Positions 51,622 through 63,202 of a stretch of DNA of 64,000 bases are shown piece after piece. Made by a program: the position numbers and the translations under genes. The stretch lies in assembly GCA_022605405.1 (NCBI GenBank), contig JABYQQ010000003.1:1240001-1304000 (forward strand), given 5' to 3'. The notes below the pieces were generated by a model. That model ran no database searches, was not told the origin of the DNA, and saw only the letters and a list, made by a program, of their open reading frames with translations. How positions within the stretch are numbered: the first letter of the stretch is position 1; every line of letters starts with the position of its first letter. Origin of the DNA: Earliella scabrosa (lineage: Eukaryota; Basidiomycota; Agaricomycetes; Polyporales; Polyporaceae).

Positions 51622-52011
51622 GTAAGTGCCCGTGTCCGATCGTCATTACTCAGTCGACTTCAGCACTCTATCCGGGTTCAAAGTATACGCGCACCGACTC
51701 CCGAGGTATAGTGCCTCGAGTTCGTGTCACGCGCCTCTGCGCTCGTAATGAGTATGAGAGCTCCCATACCGCGACGTGACGAGATCCACGAGGCATGGTC
51801 GCGACCATACCAAATGGAACTTGCGCCCCCTATCGAGCAAGCTGCACGCCATCCTCTCGCCATAGCCAAGCTGAATGGCCATTTCACTTCACACACGCGC
51901 ATCCTCTTGACCGACGTATTGACACGCCGCCTTCCGGCCCCATAGAAAAGCCCCGCGCTAGAAGACGAGCGAGGCAAACCTAGCCCCGCCCCGCTCGCAA
52001 GCGCATCACAC

Positions 52012-52763
52012 ATGTCTGCCTACCAGGACTTTGTCAAGGCCAACGAGGCCTACGTCGCCAACTTCGGCGACAAGGGCAAGCTTCCTCTCCCGCCGGCGAA
52101 GAAGCTGCTTATCGGTACGTGACGCTCTTCCGAAGGCTATTCAGTGCGTCATAGACTGACCGGGGAACGGAAATAGTGACCTGCATGGACGCGCGCATCA
52201 AGTGAGGCGGTCTATGATGCCTTTCACATCCGCGTAACTGACTGGCACACTCCACAAGTGTCTACGCAGAGCTGGGCATTCAGGAGGGCGAGGCGCATAT
52301 TGTCCGCAACGCCGGCGGCGCCGCGTGAGTAAACTCCAACGCTGTAAGTGCTGTACCGCTCACCGATAGCACTTCTCGCCGACTAGTAAGGAAGCTCTGC
52401 GCTCGATTATTATCTCGCAGCGACTGCTAGGGACGCGAGAGATCGCCGTCTTTCACCACACTGGCTGCGGAATGCTCACGTTCGACACGCCACAGCTGCG
52501 CACACTGGTGAAGGAGTCGGACCCCTCTAACCCTGCGCTCAGCGCCGTCGACGGACTCGACTTCCTTGAGTTCCATGACCTGGAGGGGAGCGTGAAGGAT
52601 GACGTGAAGTTCCTCCAGGAACACCCGCTGGTCCTCCCCGGCACCAAGGTCACGGGATGGGTGTATGAGGTGGAGACAGGAAAGGTGCGTGCCTATCACC
52701 TCTGCATGAGGATTTCGGCCCTGAAGGACGTCACCTTCCTGTGTAGATAAGACAGATCGTGTG
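52012..52763 (+). CDS. Beta-class carbonic anhydrase (short, type II)
   Basis: Interconverts CO2 and bicarbonate, feeding carboxylation reactions. Exons: 52012..52114, 52177..52201, 52259..52324, 52387..52684, 52746..52763; 169 residues, the usual size of the short beta-CA clade. Zinc ligands and catalytic pair: TCMDAR (Cys, and the Asp-Arg dyad) and HHTGCGM (His and Cys). VRNAGG and LGTREIAVFHHTGCG match the family. The last exon of 18 nt gives the ending KIRQIV. The ATG at 52012 starts MSAYQDF with no presequence, so this form would be cytosolic; an upstream exon at 51466 could add a mitochondrial one. Confidence 0.9.
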
Positions 52764-53135
52764 ATGTCTGTCGGTATCCTGGAACAATCTACAATCATCT
52801 GAACAGTGAGTGTTTCTGGATCACTCACTGGCACTACCCAAAGCTCATCAAATCCAGTAGTTGCTTGACATACCACCGGTTTCAATGTATCGTGGCCAAT
52901 GTACTACTGTGTAGATATGTTGATCCAAAGAGCTTGTCGTCATGATGTGCAACGGTCAGAGAGTCGCGTCGCGTCGATGACGACATTAGACGCGACACAC
53001 GTGCTCGCGACTTCTGAGTTCGAGTCAAAGATGGTGAAAATACTACGTCCTCCTCGTAGTCCTCCTCGGTCTAGGATATTGCCGCCAAAAGATCCACCCC
53101 ATCCACCTCCTGAGCGATACCTCTCCACCAAGACT
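52764..53135. other. Intergenic, possible N-terminal extension of the next gene
   Basis: Contains the 3' flank of the carbonic anhydrase gene. From 52899 the reading frame of the HAD gene is already open, and an ATG at 52977 could add 53 residues to it. No other feature seen. Confidence 0.5.
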
Positions 53136-54267
53136 ATGGCTGCTATCTCTGGTCACAATACTTACGATCCGAAGAAGCATCTCACAACGTCTGGACATGC
53201 TACCCCGAGGACGGCAGCAAGACCGGGCACTGTGCTGGAGGAGTTTGTCCACGACCACGGCAGGCCGGTGATCGCGATTGATTTGGACGATGTTCTGAGC
53301 CAGACGAACGAGGCCGTCGCGAAGTGTGAGTCGGTTGCGCATACCTGAAGGGACTGCGTGTTCTTGATTGACATGATGGTTGGGGTAGGGCACAACGATG
53401 CATACGGCACGAATATGACATTGGATGACTTCTACTGTGAGTGACAGACTTACGACGGGCGCATGGCTGCAAGCTAAGCGACATACCACCAGACTACTAC
53501 TACTGGATGGTTGGCGGTACTTCCAATTCACTTATTCAGCAAACGCTCACAATCTGGTAGAACCCTTGCTGGGGCAACCCTGACGAGACCGTCCGAAAGG
53601 TAGAGGAGTTCTGGAAGACCGACTACTTGGACCGCACCCCGCCAATCGAGGGTGCGTACGACGCACTCGTGACCCTCACGAACATGGGCTACCGGCTGGT
53701 GCTCGTCACGGCGCGCCAGCAGCGCGAGCTGGAGAGGAGTCTGCAGTGGCTGGAGAAGCACTTCCCAGGGATTTTCGACTGGATGATCTGCACCGGTCAG
53801 TCGCAGGAGACACTCACGGACGAGAAGGAGCTGGTCACGAAGCTCTCCAAGGCGGATGTGAGTCTCACCGTTCTTTGCTTCTCCTTGCCCGCTCCCGGCT
53901 CCGCGAATTCGCGCAAAGCACGAAGCTTGACCGCTGTCGACAATAGGTGTGCAGGAAGATTGGGGCCAAGTTCATGATTGACGACTCGGCCGAGAACTCG
54001 CTGAAGTGCGCGACCGCGGACCCGCCGGTGCCAGTGTTGCTGTTCGGGGACTACGCATGGAATAAACGTGTTGGACGGTACAACGATGTGAAGGCCGAGG
54101 TTAGCTTTGAGGAAAAGCTGAAGCGGGAGGGAGGGCGCGAGTTTTGGAAGGACGACGCGGCGCAGCTGGAGAAGGAGATCCCGCCGGGCGCGCCATTGAC
54201 AAGGGTGAAGAATTGGGGCGAAGTGCTCGAGTGGGTGGAAAAGAAGAGAGCAGAGGGGTTGCTTTGA
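53136..54267 (+). CDS. HAD-superfamily phosphatase-like protein
   Basis: Exons: 53136..53325, 53389..53436, 53493..53509, 53561..53857, 53947..54267; 290 residues from the ATG at 53136. HAD motif I is AIDLDDVLSQTN (nucleophile Asp, acid/base Asp two residues on), motif II the Thr of LVLVTARQ, and the C-terminal acidic motif is FMIDDSAENS. The insert with a run of tyrosines after LDDFY is typical of a fungal group of uncharacterised HAD proteins related to 5'-nucleotidases; the substrate is unknown. One exon is 17 nt. The start is open to doubt: an in-frame ATG at 52977 would add a basic, Pro-rich leader. It follows the carbonic anhydrase gene head to tail, with no sign of a shared function. 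Confidence 0.82.
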
Positions 54268-54518
54268 TCTGTGAATACATGTTGCAATAGCAGCGCACGG
54301 TTGCGCGTTCCACTGGTGTCGCTGTTGGACATGGACGTCTGGTGAAGAGCTGCGCGAGAAGGTACCAGGCATGCGCGCGAGGCTCAGATGACGCGCGTCA
54401 TTCCATCCTCAGTTGCACTCCTCCACACACGAACCAGACACGAACAGTACTCACTGTCGCTCTGTTGTTGCAATTCCTATACGCCTCCGCTTGAACTCGT
54501 ACGACTTTCAACCAGACT

Positions 54519-57500
54519 ATGACTTCTGTCGAGATACGGAGCCTGCTGCAGCCCCCAATCACCCACGAGTCGGATGCACGCGTGCTTGCATACCTGAACA
54601 GCACCTACAAGTCCCTGGATGATCTTGAGCAGGAAGCTGACCTGGAGGGTTTGGTGGAAGATGCGCGACAGAAGTTGGAAGGTCTCGACACGAAGGTGCG
54701 CTCTCATTGCATTGTCTTGGTGTGCAGAGCAGGTCTCACAGACACCCGTCGTAGCTCAGCTCGCACAATCCCAATCATCCCTTGATGCTGTCATAGCCCA
54801 GACACGCGAGAAGGCGGCGGAACACCTACATACGGCGCAAGAACTCTCGCTACTTCGACATTCTCTTACAGACGAACTCACATTCTTGTCTGAGGAGCTA
54901 GAGTCTTCGCTTTCGGAATCAGACCAAGGCCCAACATTGCTCGAGGATCTGGAGGCATTGCACCGCAGTCTAAAGGAGCTCGAGAGTGTGAAGGGTTACG
55001 TGCAGGTCATTGAGCATGCCTTGAAACTCAGGTGCGTCTTGCCCACCGTCCTTGTACGAGCTCTTCCAACGGCGAGGCATGTAGCGAAGCTGCTGTCCAG
55101 CAAGTGCGCGCATCAAGTACAGTTACTGTGACTGAATACGAGAACCTCCAAGTATTCGTGACGTCTGTCGCGTCGGCGTGCTCGAAAGTCGAGGCTGTTG
55201 CGAGTCAGCCAGACCTACATCTCCTTGGGTTCTTGGAGAACGTCGTCGACCAGACATGGAGGGATATCAAAGGCGTCCTCTCCTCGTGAGTGTTATAGCA
55301 TCTCAGCAACAGCTCCGCTCCGTGCTCACTCCAACTAGTACTTTACTTGAAGCGGCAGAGAAACTGAAGTGGCCCATGAAAGTCGATTACTCTGTCGCTT
55401 CGCCGGAGGACAGGAAAGCTTTCGAGACTGCTTTCTATAACCTTGTTCAGTTGCAGAGCATGGGAGAGAAGATACGACATCACGCAGAAGGCCAGGAAGC
55501 CAGGAAGGAGGGTCTGTATCCAATACAGGCACTCGTTCAGGTCATTGCATTGCGCTTCAAGTTCCACTTTGAGGGCACACGACAGACAAATAGGCTGGAC
55601 AAGGTCAGCTCCAACTTGTGCGCATACCCGCGTGCCCAACTGACCACGATCCTCACAGCCGGAGTGGTACTTCACACACATCGTCAACGAGTCTCATGAA
55701 CACAGACCGTTCATGGAGTCAATTGTTCAGAGTCTGCTAGCTTCCACAGAGTATCGCACGATAAATGTCTGGGTGAGTTGCTGGTCACGTCCGTACATCG
55801 AGGTGGTCGTCTCAAACCCTATGTCAGCGCGAATTCACGCTCTTGTTGCTCCCTATTCTGGAGCGCAAGATCCGACGCACGATACCTGCTTTGCTTGACC
55901 ATCCTCCCATCCTTGCCCACACTATTTATCAAGCTCTTGCCTTTGACACCGCCCTCAGAGATGAAGGTTTCGATTTGCCTGGAACAACGGCAGCCTCTAC
56001 AGGCTCATCCCTAACAGCAGATGGCGATGTACATGACGGGTGGCAGGGCATCAGCGAGGTCATCCTTGGCAAGAAAGAATGGTTCGAGGCTTGGGTGGAG
56101 GGCGAACGCAAATGTGAGTTCCAGCCTTGCACGTACACTCATTTGGGGCTGACTGGTATTCGCATTTTCTGCAGTTGCAATGGACGAGTACTTTGAGATC
56201 ATAAGCGCCTCCGATGCATGGCTCATAGCAGACGATGACGGCGACGACGAAACCGACTTGCGTCCCGCAGATCGCGAGCTTCGCCCGACAAACTCTGCTA
56301 GAAGGGTGAAGGCGTTGGTCGAACAAGTCACAGGTGGGCGAGATGTCGCCGGTTACAACATACACGACTAAATACCCCCCTGCCAGATCGATACTCCCCG
56401 CTCCCGCAATACACTCACCGCACACGGTTCCTCATCGTCGTGCAACTCCCGCTGCTGGAGTCCTATCATGCGCGTATCTCGTCATCACTCGATGCCTTCG
56501 AGACGCTCTCTTCTACTTTTATGCGCGCTGTCCCTGGCTCTCTTGGCTCTGGAGACGGGCGGGGAGACGGAAGGAAGTTAACTGCTGGTGTCGAAGGTGT
56601 ACAACGGCTATGCAAGGCACTCGTCAGTGCCAGGTATGTAGCTGGTGCGATGGAGGCATGGGGCGAGGATCTGGTGAGCATCGTCAGTTCGTCGCGCATA
56701 CAGCCAATTGTTCACGAGGTTCTGTTACTTCAGTTCTTCTTAGAGCTCTGGGCCGAGATTAACCGCAGGTCGTACCTTCGCTCGAAAGCCGAGTCCACCG
56801 CGGCTTTGCCCAATCCAAGAGCAGCTGACGACGAAGCGACAGAAGGCACAATTTTCGAAGAGCTCGTCCGGCATTACCGGACGCTCGCTGGAAGAGCGGA
56901 GGACTTGATCGTGGCCAGTGTGACCGGAGAAGTCGAGAGCGGTCTCAAGGCGCACCTCCAAGGCGGTTCTACGTACGTGACGGTTCTAATGCCCTCGACT
57001 CCCGACGCTAAATGCAACTTCACAGACACCCTACACCCGCGATGAGCTCCGACCCGTCAGACGACATCGCCTTGGCACAGACTCTCCTCGGACCCCTCGC
57101 GCTCCTTTCCTCCCACCTCTCCTTCCTCCGCGGGACCCTTCCTCGTGCCACAGTCACTTCTCTGTACAGGCGTCTTGCGTCGAAGCTCGCCGCTCATCTC
57201 CTGCAGCGACAGGTGCTTTACCGTGGTCGATCACGCGCCACGCTGCAGGAATCCAAGACCGTCCTCGCCGAGGCTGAGCTCTGGGTGGAGACGTGCCGCG
57301 TCGCCCTGAAGGAGGAGCGGGGACGTGTCGAGGCACCGTGGCGATCGTTCCTCCAGGCAGCGAGGCTGCTTGCAGCGGAGGGCGACGCCTGGGACGCGAT
57401 TGTGGACGCGACGTTTGGGACGAAGAGCGATGGGGAATGGGAGGAGATCATGCTGGAGAGCGTGGGTCTGTGCGAGTTCCCGCGCGAGGAGGTACAGGAG

Positions 57501-57533
57501 ATCTTGAGGAGGAGGGAGGATTGTTTTCGTTGA
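54519..57533 (+). CDS. RINT1/Tip20-family vesicle tethering factor
   Basis: Subunit of the Dsl1/NRZ complex that tethers Golgi-derived COPI vesicles to the ER. Exons: 54519..54695, 54742..55031, 55085..55285, 55339..55603, 55659..55772, 55828..56113, 56175..56333, 56387..56673, 56734..56972, 57026..57533; 841 residues. The N-terminal ~150 residues are coiled-coil (DDLEQEADLEGLVEDARQKL, LEDLEALHRSLKELESVKG). The RINT1/Tip20 domain follows, with PEWYFTHIVNESHEHRPF, REFTLLLPILERKI, YFEIISASDAWL and LPLLESYHARISSSLDAFE. The C-terminal helical part ends in EFPREEVQEILRRR. Length and motif order fit the family; similarity to yeast Tip20 is low overall, so the RINT1 name is the safer one. Confidence 0.88.
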
Positions 57534-58030
57534 GCTCCATAATCACGACACGCGCGCACCTTCAGACTGTGTATGACTTGCCGTCTCCCTATGTCACTGC
57601 TATGGTCGGACAATCAACTTGGATTGACCGTATCGCAGTGATTAACAGCCGAAGAAGGAACATCGAGACGTGACGGACGTGAATCTCATTCGGGATGATG
57701 TACAAAAGTCGTGAGCCGTGAGAAGGGATACAAGGGGATGCGTATGACCTGTACGTGTGCGAAGATGAAAGAACGGATGGAGTACAATGCGATCGAAAGG
57801 GATCGGACCAACGGAGAGGCGAAAAGAGTTCATGATGCTACGTGTGAGGAAGCCTAGACGTGAGGATGCGTGGAGAGGGAGAGTGAAGTAAATGTACATA
57901 AGGATACTACAACATGGCGACGCCTTTATGATGTCGACAGCCCAATGCGAGTCGGGAACGTAATGCTACATGCACCATGGCAGAGGCGGGATAGAGGTGA
58001 AAGTGCGAGAACCGAGGCGGGGAAGACCAT
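57534..58030. other. Convergent intergenic region
   Basis: Between the 3' ends of the RINT1 and OPT genes; expected to hold both 3' UTRs. Nothing else recognised. Confidence 0.55.
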
Positions 58031-60758
58031 CTATGCCCACTGCGTAGGCCCGAACGTGCCGTTGGCAGGGATGAGGCGCGGCGCGCCGTACGCGTCGAAC
58101 GTGTTGATCCACACGGAGTTGCCCCACCAATCGAGGTTGATGTTGCGGAACTGCAACGCGAAGAACACGATGACCGCGCCGACGGAGACGCCAATGTCGA
58201 GACCGGCGGAGAGGATGTAGTTGAACCGGAGCCACCAGCGGAAGTGGAAGCGGCGCATGAACCACTGGAAGAACGCGCCCACCATCGCCCAGGAGGAGTA
58301 GTTGATACCCGTCGCGGGCGGCAGGTGCGCGAGACCCGCGAAGCAGACGGGGATGTTGACGTAGCGCCAGAACGAGGTGGGGTAGCGGCGCGCGAGGATG
58401 TAGAAGGGGATGGGGAGGAGCGCACCGATGAGGAAGAAGTACATCACGAAGTTGTACATTCCGCCGGCGGAGAACAGACGACGAGGACCGATGCCGCCCC
58501 AGATGATGCCGGCGGTGGCGAAGGTCGTGATGTCGTTGCAAATGAAGCCATCCTTCTGCATCGGGGAGCAGAAGCCCTCGATGTTCGCGAACTGCCATGC
58601 CTGGACACCGATGCAAACGAAGCAGGCGAGCGTCGATGCAACGACCTGTGCCATGAACATGACGCGAGGGGGGATCTTCTGGTAGTGTCCAATCTTGAGG
58701 TCGTTGAGGAAGAAGAGCGACTGGTACAGTGGGACGAAGCCATAGGTCTTGAAGACCATGGTGCCGATGGGACGGTTGGGAAGTACGTAGCCGCCGATGA
58801 ACTCAGCGAGTACGTTGGTCGCAACGAGTTGGTTGGTGATGGCACGGATGAGCCCGACGGGGATGAGCAAGATAAGGCCGATGGCGAGGGAGAAGACCAG
58901 AGCCCAGACGGGGAATTGAGTGGGGAATACCTCAATGGCGATGATACCGAACACGAAGGCGATGACGAAGAGCGCCGCGTACCACCACATCGGGACCTCG
59001 GGGTACGCTTGCATGAGGCGGGCATGGATATCCTGCTCGTCGCGAATCGTACGACGGAACTGGCGCACGATGTCGTTCCTGTACCAAACTGGACGCGAGG
59101 ATGAGTAAGATCAAGAGAAGGTGATTGAGAAGACCACTTACGGAAGGTGTGCACAATGACCGCGGTGATCACGGCGAGTTGGGTTCCATACGCGAGCATG
59201 AGGGTAGCCGACATGTACAGCGGGGAGTATGCGCGGTACTTCTCCTCGTCGAAGAAACCCTCAGGGGTGACGACGCGGGAGATGTCATACGGCGCGCCAG
59301 TGTTGTCGAATGCACCGGCAGACGAGATCGGCAGGTAAGCCGTGAAGAGGGTGTTCGTAACTGTGGGGGTGCAAACTGTCAGTACGAAGCTCTGCCGCCA
59401 GCACGAGCAGAGATACTCACAGTACAAAGCAGGGGCGATTATCCAGTACATTACTACAAAAGCGAGGAAGACGTTCACTTCAGTCCACCACTGCAAAACA
59501 ATGTCAGCTCATACACTCTGTACACGTGCAGTGGTGGACGTACGGGAGAGACCAAGGGGCTTCCGAGCCAGGAGATCATCGACCAGTCGAAGGTCAAGAA
59601 GCCCAGGCCAAGGCCGCTGTTGTAACCGAACAGGGTGTTGACCGTCTGGTTCTGCGGCGCGATCCAGCAGACCCAGCTGAAGACGCTGAGCCCGGTGAAG
59701 AGGTACCCGGGTACGAAGTACCACAACATGCTGCCGACCGCGACGATGAGGAAGAACTTCTCGCGCGAGATGTGCTTCGTCTCCTTCTTGCCCCAGTTGC
59801 GGTTCAGCGTGTTCAGCAGAGCGCAGCTGACCAATGCGGACGGCCAGATCATGCTGGAAGGCCAGATGAGGAGCTGGCGGGCGAGGCCAGCCCATGCATA
59901 GCCGATCATCTGAGTCGAGAGGGTAAGGAGAATCTGGTAGCCGATTCCGGGGTTCTGGCCGTAGAAGACGCGTTGAGAGGAGAAGATCGTCGTAGCGTAG
60001 ACATCGCTGTACACGGCGTTAGCCATGATGGTGATGACGGTGTGCTCCTTGACGCTGAACGGTCCGGGGTTGAGAGACCAGATGAAGCCGAGCGTGTTGA
60101 ACCGGGTGGTCGGGAGGACCCATTCGAGGAATTTGCCTGCGGGGAGCGCAACCAGCTGCGCGATAAGAGCGCTAATAAGAACAGAGGGCCCTGGGGAGAT
60201 GTCAGCGAGATAGTAAGGCGGATGGATGTCCGGTATACGTACAGCGTGAAGTGAAGAAATGGTTGAGGCCCGACAAGATAACGGAGATCAAGATCCCCAA
60301 GAACCAACTGCCAGAATCTTGTAAGCGCGGTGGATGACCGGATACTTGCGCGTTACTCACACTCGGAAGGTGTTGACTGGAATCGTAGGGTCATCGTAGT
60401 TCGGAACCGCCGCCCTGACTTCAGCGTAAGGCGAGTCCCTGATATCGAGTTAGAACCCTGCCCAAACAAGAGACGAACACGCTTACTCGTTCATGTTTTG
60501 CATAGGTACCTCGCGAAGATCCAACTTTCCAGTCGGGCTCGACGCGAAGCGCGACGACTCCACATCGGACGAGCGGAAGGAGTGGTCGGTCCATGAGGAG
60601 GTCTGTCTCTTCTCCTCGTAGCTCGAGATGCTTGCGGTCTCGGAGGAGGAGTAGTCCCAGTTCGGGTCGTTGAAGTGTTCATCGTAGACATCTTCAGGGA
60701 CATCGGGTGCAGAGTTACGCCGAGTCAGGAAGCCGAAGGTGAGATTGCGTGCCTCCAT
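58031..60758 (-). CDS. OPT-family oligopeptide transporter
   Basis: Proton-coupled importer of small peptides or glutathione at the plasma membrane. Exons (minus): 60758..60487, 60438..60361, 60307..60243, 60190..59544, 59490..59421, 59360..59142, 59088..58031; 802 residues. A cytosolic N-terminus of ~110 residues is followed by DSPYAEVRAAV and about 16 hydrophobic helices. Family motifs include VNTFRVWFLG, SLNPGPFSVKEHTVITIMANA (the OPT NPG signature), WGGIGP and a conserved C-terminal stretch with LPPATGINYSSW. The ATG at 60758 is the first in frame. Divergent from the TauD-type gene with 1,027 bp between start codons; shared GATA sites suggest common regulation. Substrate (peptide, glutathione or a siderophore) cannot be fixed from sequence. 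Confidence 0.92.
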
Positions 60759-61785
60759 GGTAGCAGTACCGGACTACGAGGGTCTGCGGAGAAGGGGGAA
60801 CGGACGGCGGGGGAAGGGAGGGACGGAGGATGGTGTTCTGCGTGGCGGGAACGCTGGCCTTATGAACCGTCGTCATTGCAGCTGAGAAGCCAGGGGGCGC
60901 ATGGTCCGTCTAATTGTCTTGTGTTCACCGGCTCTAGCGAAGCGACAACCTTGCTCGAACGATATGACTGGATAGGTGCCAATCTCACTTAGCACAGCGG
61001 ACGGGATAGATGCTGTAAAACAATAAGGTGAGATCAGTGGATCGGACACAAGACCCGGCAGCGTGTGGGTTGATCCGCGCGCCTCCGTTCCTCGAGCGAT
61101 GTAAGGCAATGCGAGGCTTAAGTTGCCGACGATGTAATGCACCAAAATGCCGTGGCCCCTTACGCTTGCCATGCAAGAGCAAGCACACCTTTGGGAGCGT
61201 GAATAACTCGCGCAGCACTCATGCGCGATCCGAAACAGCCTCGTGCGGTCGGTCGGAGATGGAGCGTAGAGGACCTGCCTATCAGCGCAATGTTAGCCAG
61301 GGGTTCAGAAGTCAGGAAGATTTGTCTTATTGTCAATGCATGCGGGCTGTCATTCCAGCAGGAACGTCGGGCAGAGCCGACACAATAGATCCTGCCCGAA
61401 AGCAGTCAGAAGTCCACCCGGCTCGGCGCCTCGGGGCTCTCGGCCCACAGAGTGAGCGCCTAGAGCGGCATCTGAGATACGGACAGGAACCTTAGATTAG
61501 ATAACTCCTGATAACTCACATCTAATCTTATCATTGCAGCACGTCTTCCCGCCATAAGTTGCTGCTCTCATGCCGCAATCCATCGTGACCCCAACGGACC
61601 GCCGCCGCTATCCTGTGAGACAAACTTATCGTGGGTCATCTTCCTCAATTCTCGCCAGGATTGCGTGTTCTCTGTGGCAGATGACGAGAATAGAACCGTT
61701 AAATATGCGGATGGAGGGGTGGATGTCTACTTGTCCACTCCTCCCACTCACCCCCGAACCGGGAACTCGCTAGCCTCGCATCGCC
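60759..61785. promoter_or_regulatory. Shared divergent promoter region of OPT and TauD-type genes
   Basis: Intergenic, no gene seen. Contains a cluster of four HGATAR sites at 61499-61630 and a TATA-like TAAATAT near 61699, about 87 bp before the TauD ATG. No clear Met4/Cys3 site (CACGTG or ATGRYRYCAT) was spotted by eye. Confidence 0.55.
61499..61630. promoter_or_regulatory. Cluster of GATA-factor sites
   Basis: AGATAA (61499-61504) and TGATAA (61509-61514) on the plus strand; TGATAAG (61527-61533) and CGATAAG (61625-61630, read as CTTATC) on the minus strand. The first three sit in a partial inverted repeat, AGATTAGA...TCTAATCT. HGATAR is the site of AreA/Nit2-type nitrogen regulators and of iron-responsive GATA factors. 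Occupancy is inference. Confidence 0.5.
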
Positions 61786-63078
61786 ATGTCCGCTGTCGAG
61801 ACAATTACCCAAGCGCTTCCGAGCTTGACGCTCCGCGGCAACCAATCAGAGGGCGATAAGGAGGGAGAGTACAAATATGCTCACCTCTTGCCCGTTTTCC
61901 CCAAGGACGAGCATTACCCGCCGTTGACGCCATTCGAACACGTCGATCCCGGGCACCGCGCCTTGGCTCATCCCAACCCTCGGGCCTTCCTTGACAACGC
62001 TACGAGCGTGATCGAGATCACCCCGCGTTTGGGTTCGGAGGTTCGTGGCGTCAATCTCGCGACCCTCGATAACGATGGACGCGATCAGTTGGCTCTCGAG
62101 GTACGTAGAACATCCAGCCCTTCCCATGGATGACGCACCTGCCCATTGTCCGTTGCTTATGGCTCCCCTCTTTTGTGTAACAACAGGTTGCCAGGAGGGG
62201 CCTCGTGGTCTTCCGCGACCAGCAGGACTTCCTCGACAGCAGCGTGGAGTTTTACCGCGAGTGGGGCAGCTACTTCGGCCGCCTCCACATCCACCCTACC
62301 TCGGGCCACCCCGACGGCGTCCCCGAGCTGCACCTCGTGTACCGCGACGGGAACACGACCTACAACTTCGAGCGCGAGGACAGGATCCGCTCGACCGTCT
62401 GGCACTCGGATGTCTCCTACGAGCTCCAGCCGCCGGGCCTCACGACGTTCTTCCTGTTCGCCCAGCCCACCTCTGGAGGCGACACCCTCTTCACCTCGCA
62501 GGTGTCGACGCTCAAGCGTCTCTCGCCCCAGTTCGTCGCCTTCCTCAGGACGCTGAAGGCGACCCACTCCGGCTTCGAGCAGGCCGAGTTCTCCCGTTCG
62601 GGCCGTCGTGGAGGTGTCGTTCGCCGTGAGCCTGTGGAGAACGTCCACCCTGTCGTCCGTCGGCACCCAGTCACCGGAGAAGAGGCCTTGTACGTCAACC
62701 GCCAGTTCACTCGTCGTATCGTCGGCCTCAAGTTCGAGGAGTCTGGTCAGTACCCGTTTACCCCGTGTGTGACGATGACTCACCGATGTCGCGCAACCTG
62801 CAGAGGCCATCTTGAACTTCCTCTACGACCACATCGACAAGAGCGCCGACAACCAGGCTCGCGTCAAGTGGGAGCCCAACACCGTCGTGATCTGGGACAA
62901 CCGTATCACCGCTCACGTATGCATTACTTCGCCTTCTCGTCTTATGGCTTGTTCTAACCGATTCATGTCTCAGTCCGCGATCGTGGACTTCGACAGCACG
63001 GGCGAGCGCCGTCACGGCGCCCGTATCACTCCTCAGGCCGAGCGACCCATCCCTGCTGACGAGAACTTGAAGTTGTAA
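61786..63078 (+). CDS. TauD/TfdA-family Fe(II)/2-oxoglutarate dioxygenase
   Basis: Members hydroxylate sulphonates such as taurine (releasing sulphite) or similar substrates; fungal copies near Jlp1 serve sulphonate use. Exons: 61786..62100, 62187..62745, 62804..62916, 62974..63078; 363 residues. Iron ligands: the HxD pair in VWHSDVSYE and the distal His in RITAHSAI; the 2-oxoglutarate-binding Arg is in RRHGARITP. GLVVFRDQ and VHPVVRRHPVTGEEALYVN are typical family segments. No targeting signal is visible, so cytosolic. Substrate unproven; the divergent OPT transporter supports a nutrient-scavenging role. Confidence 0.9.
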
Positions 63079-63202
63079 GGGGAAGGTGTCAACGGTATAT
63101 CTGGAGATGTAGACAGTTAAGCAATGTGTTATAGGTGTATGTATGTTGGAACTGGAAAAATCGTGCATGTACGCGTTGTCTTCAGATTCGAGAGTGAACA
63201 GA

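Noticed and set aside
58244..59104. 286-codon plus-strand frame opposite the OPT gene
   Set aside because: Asp/Glu/Gly-rich antisense shadow of transmembrane codons; no start context or domain.
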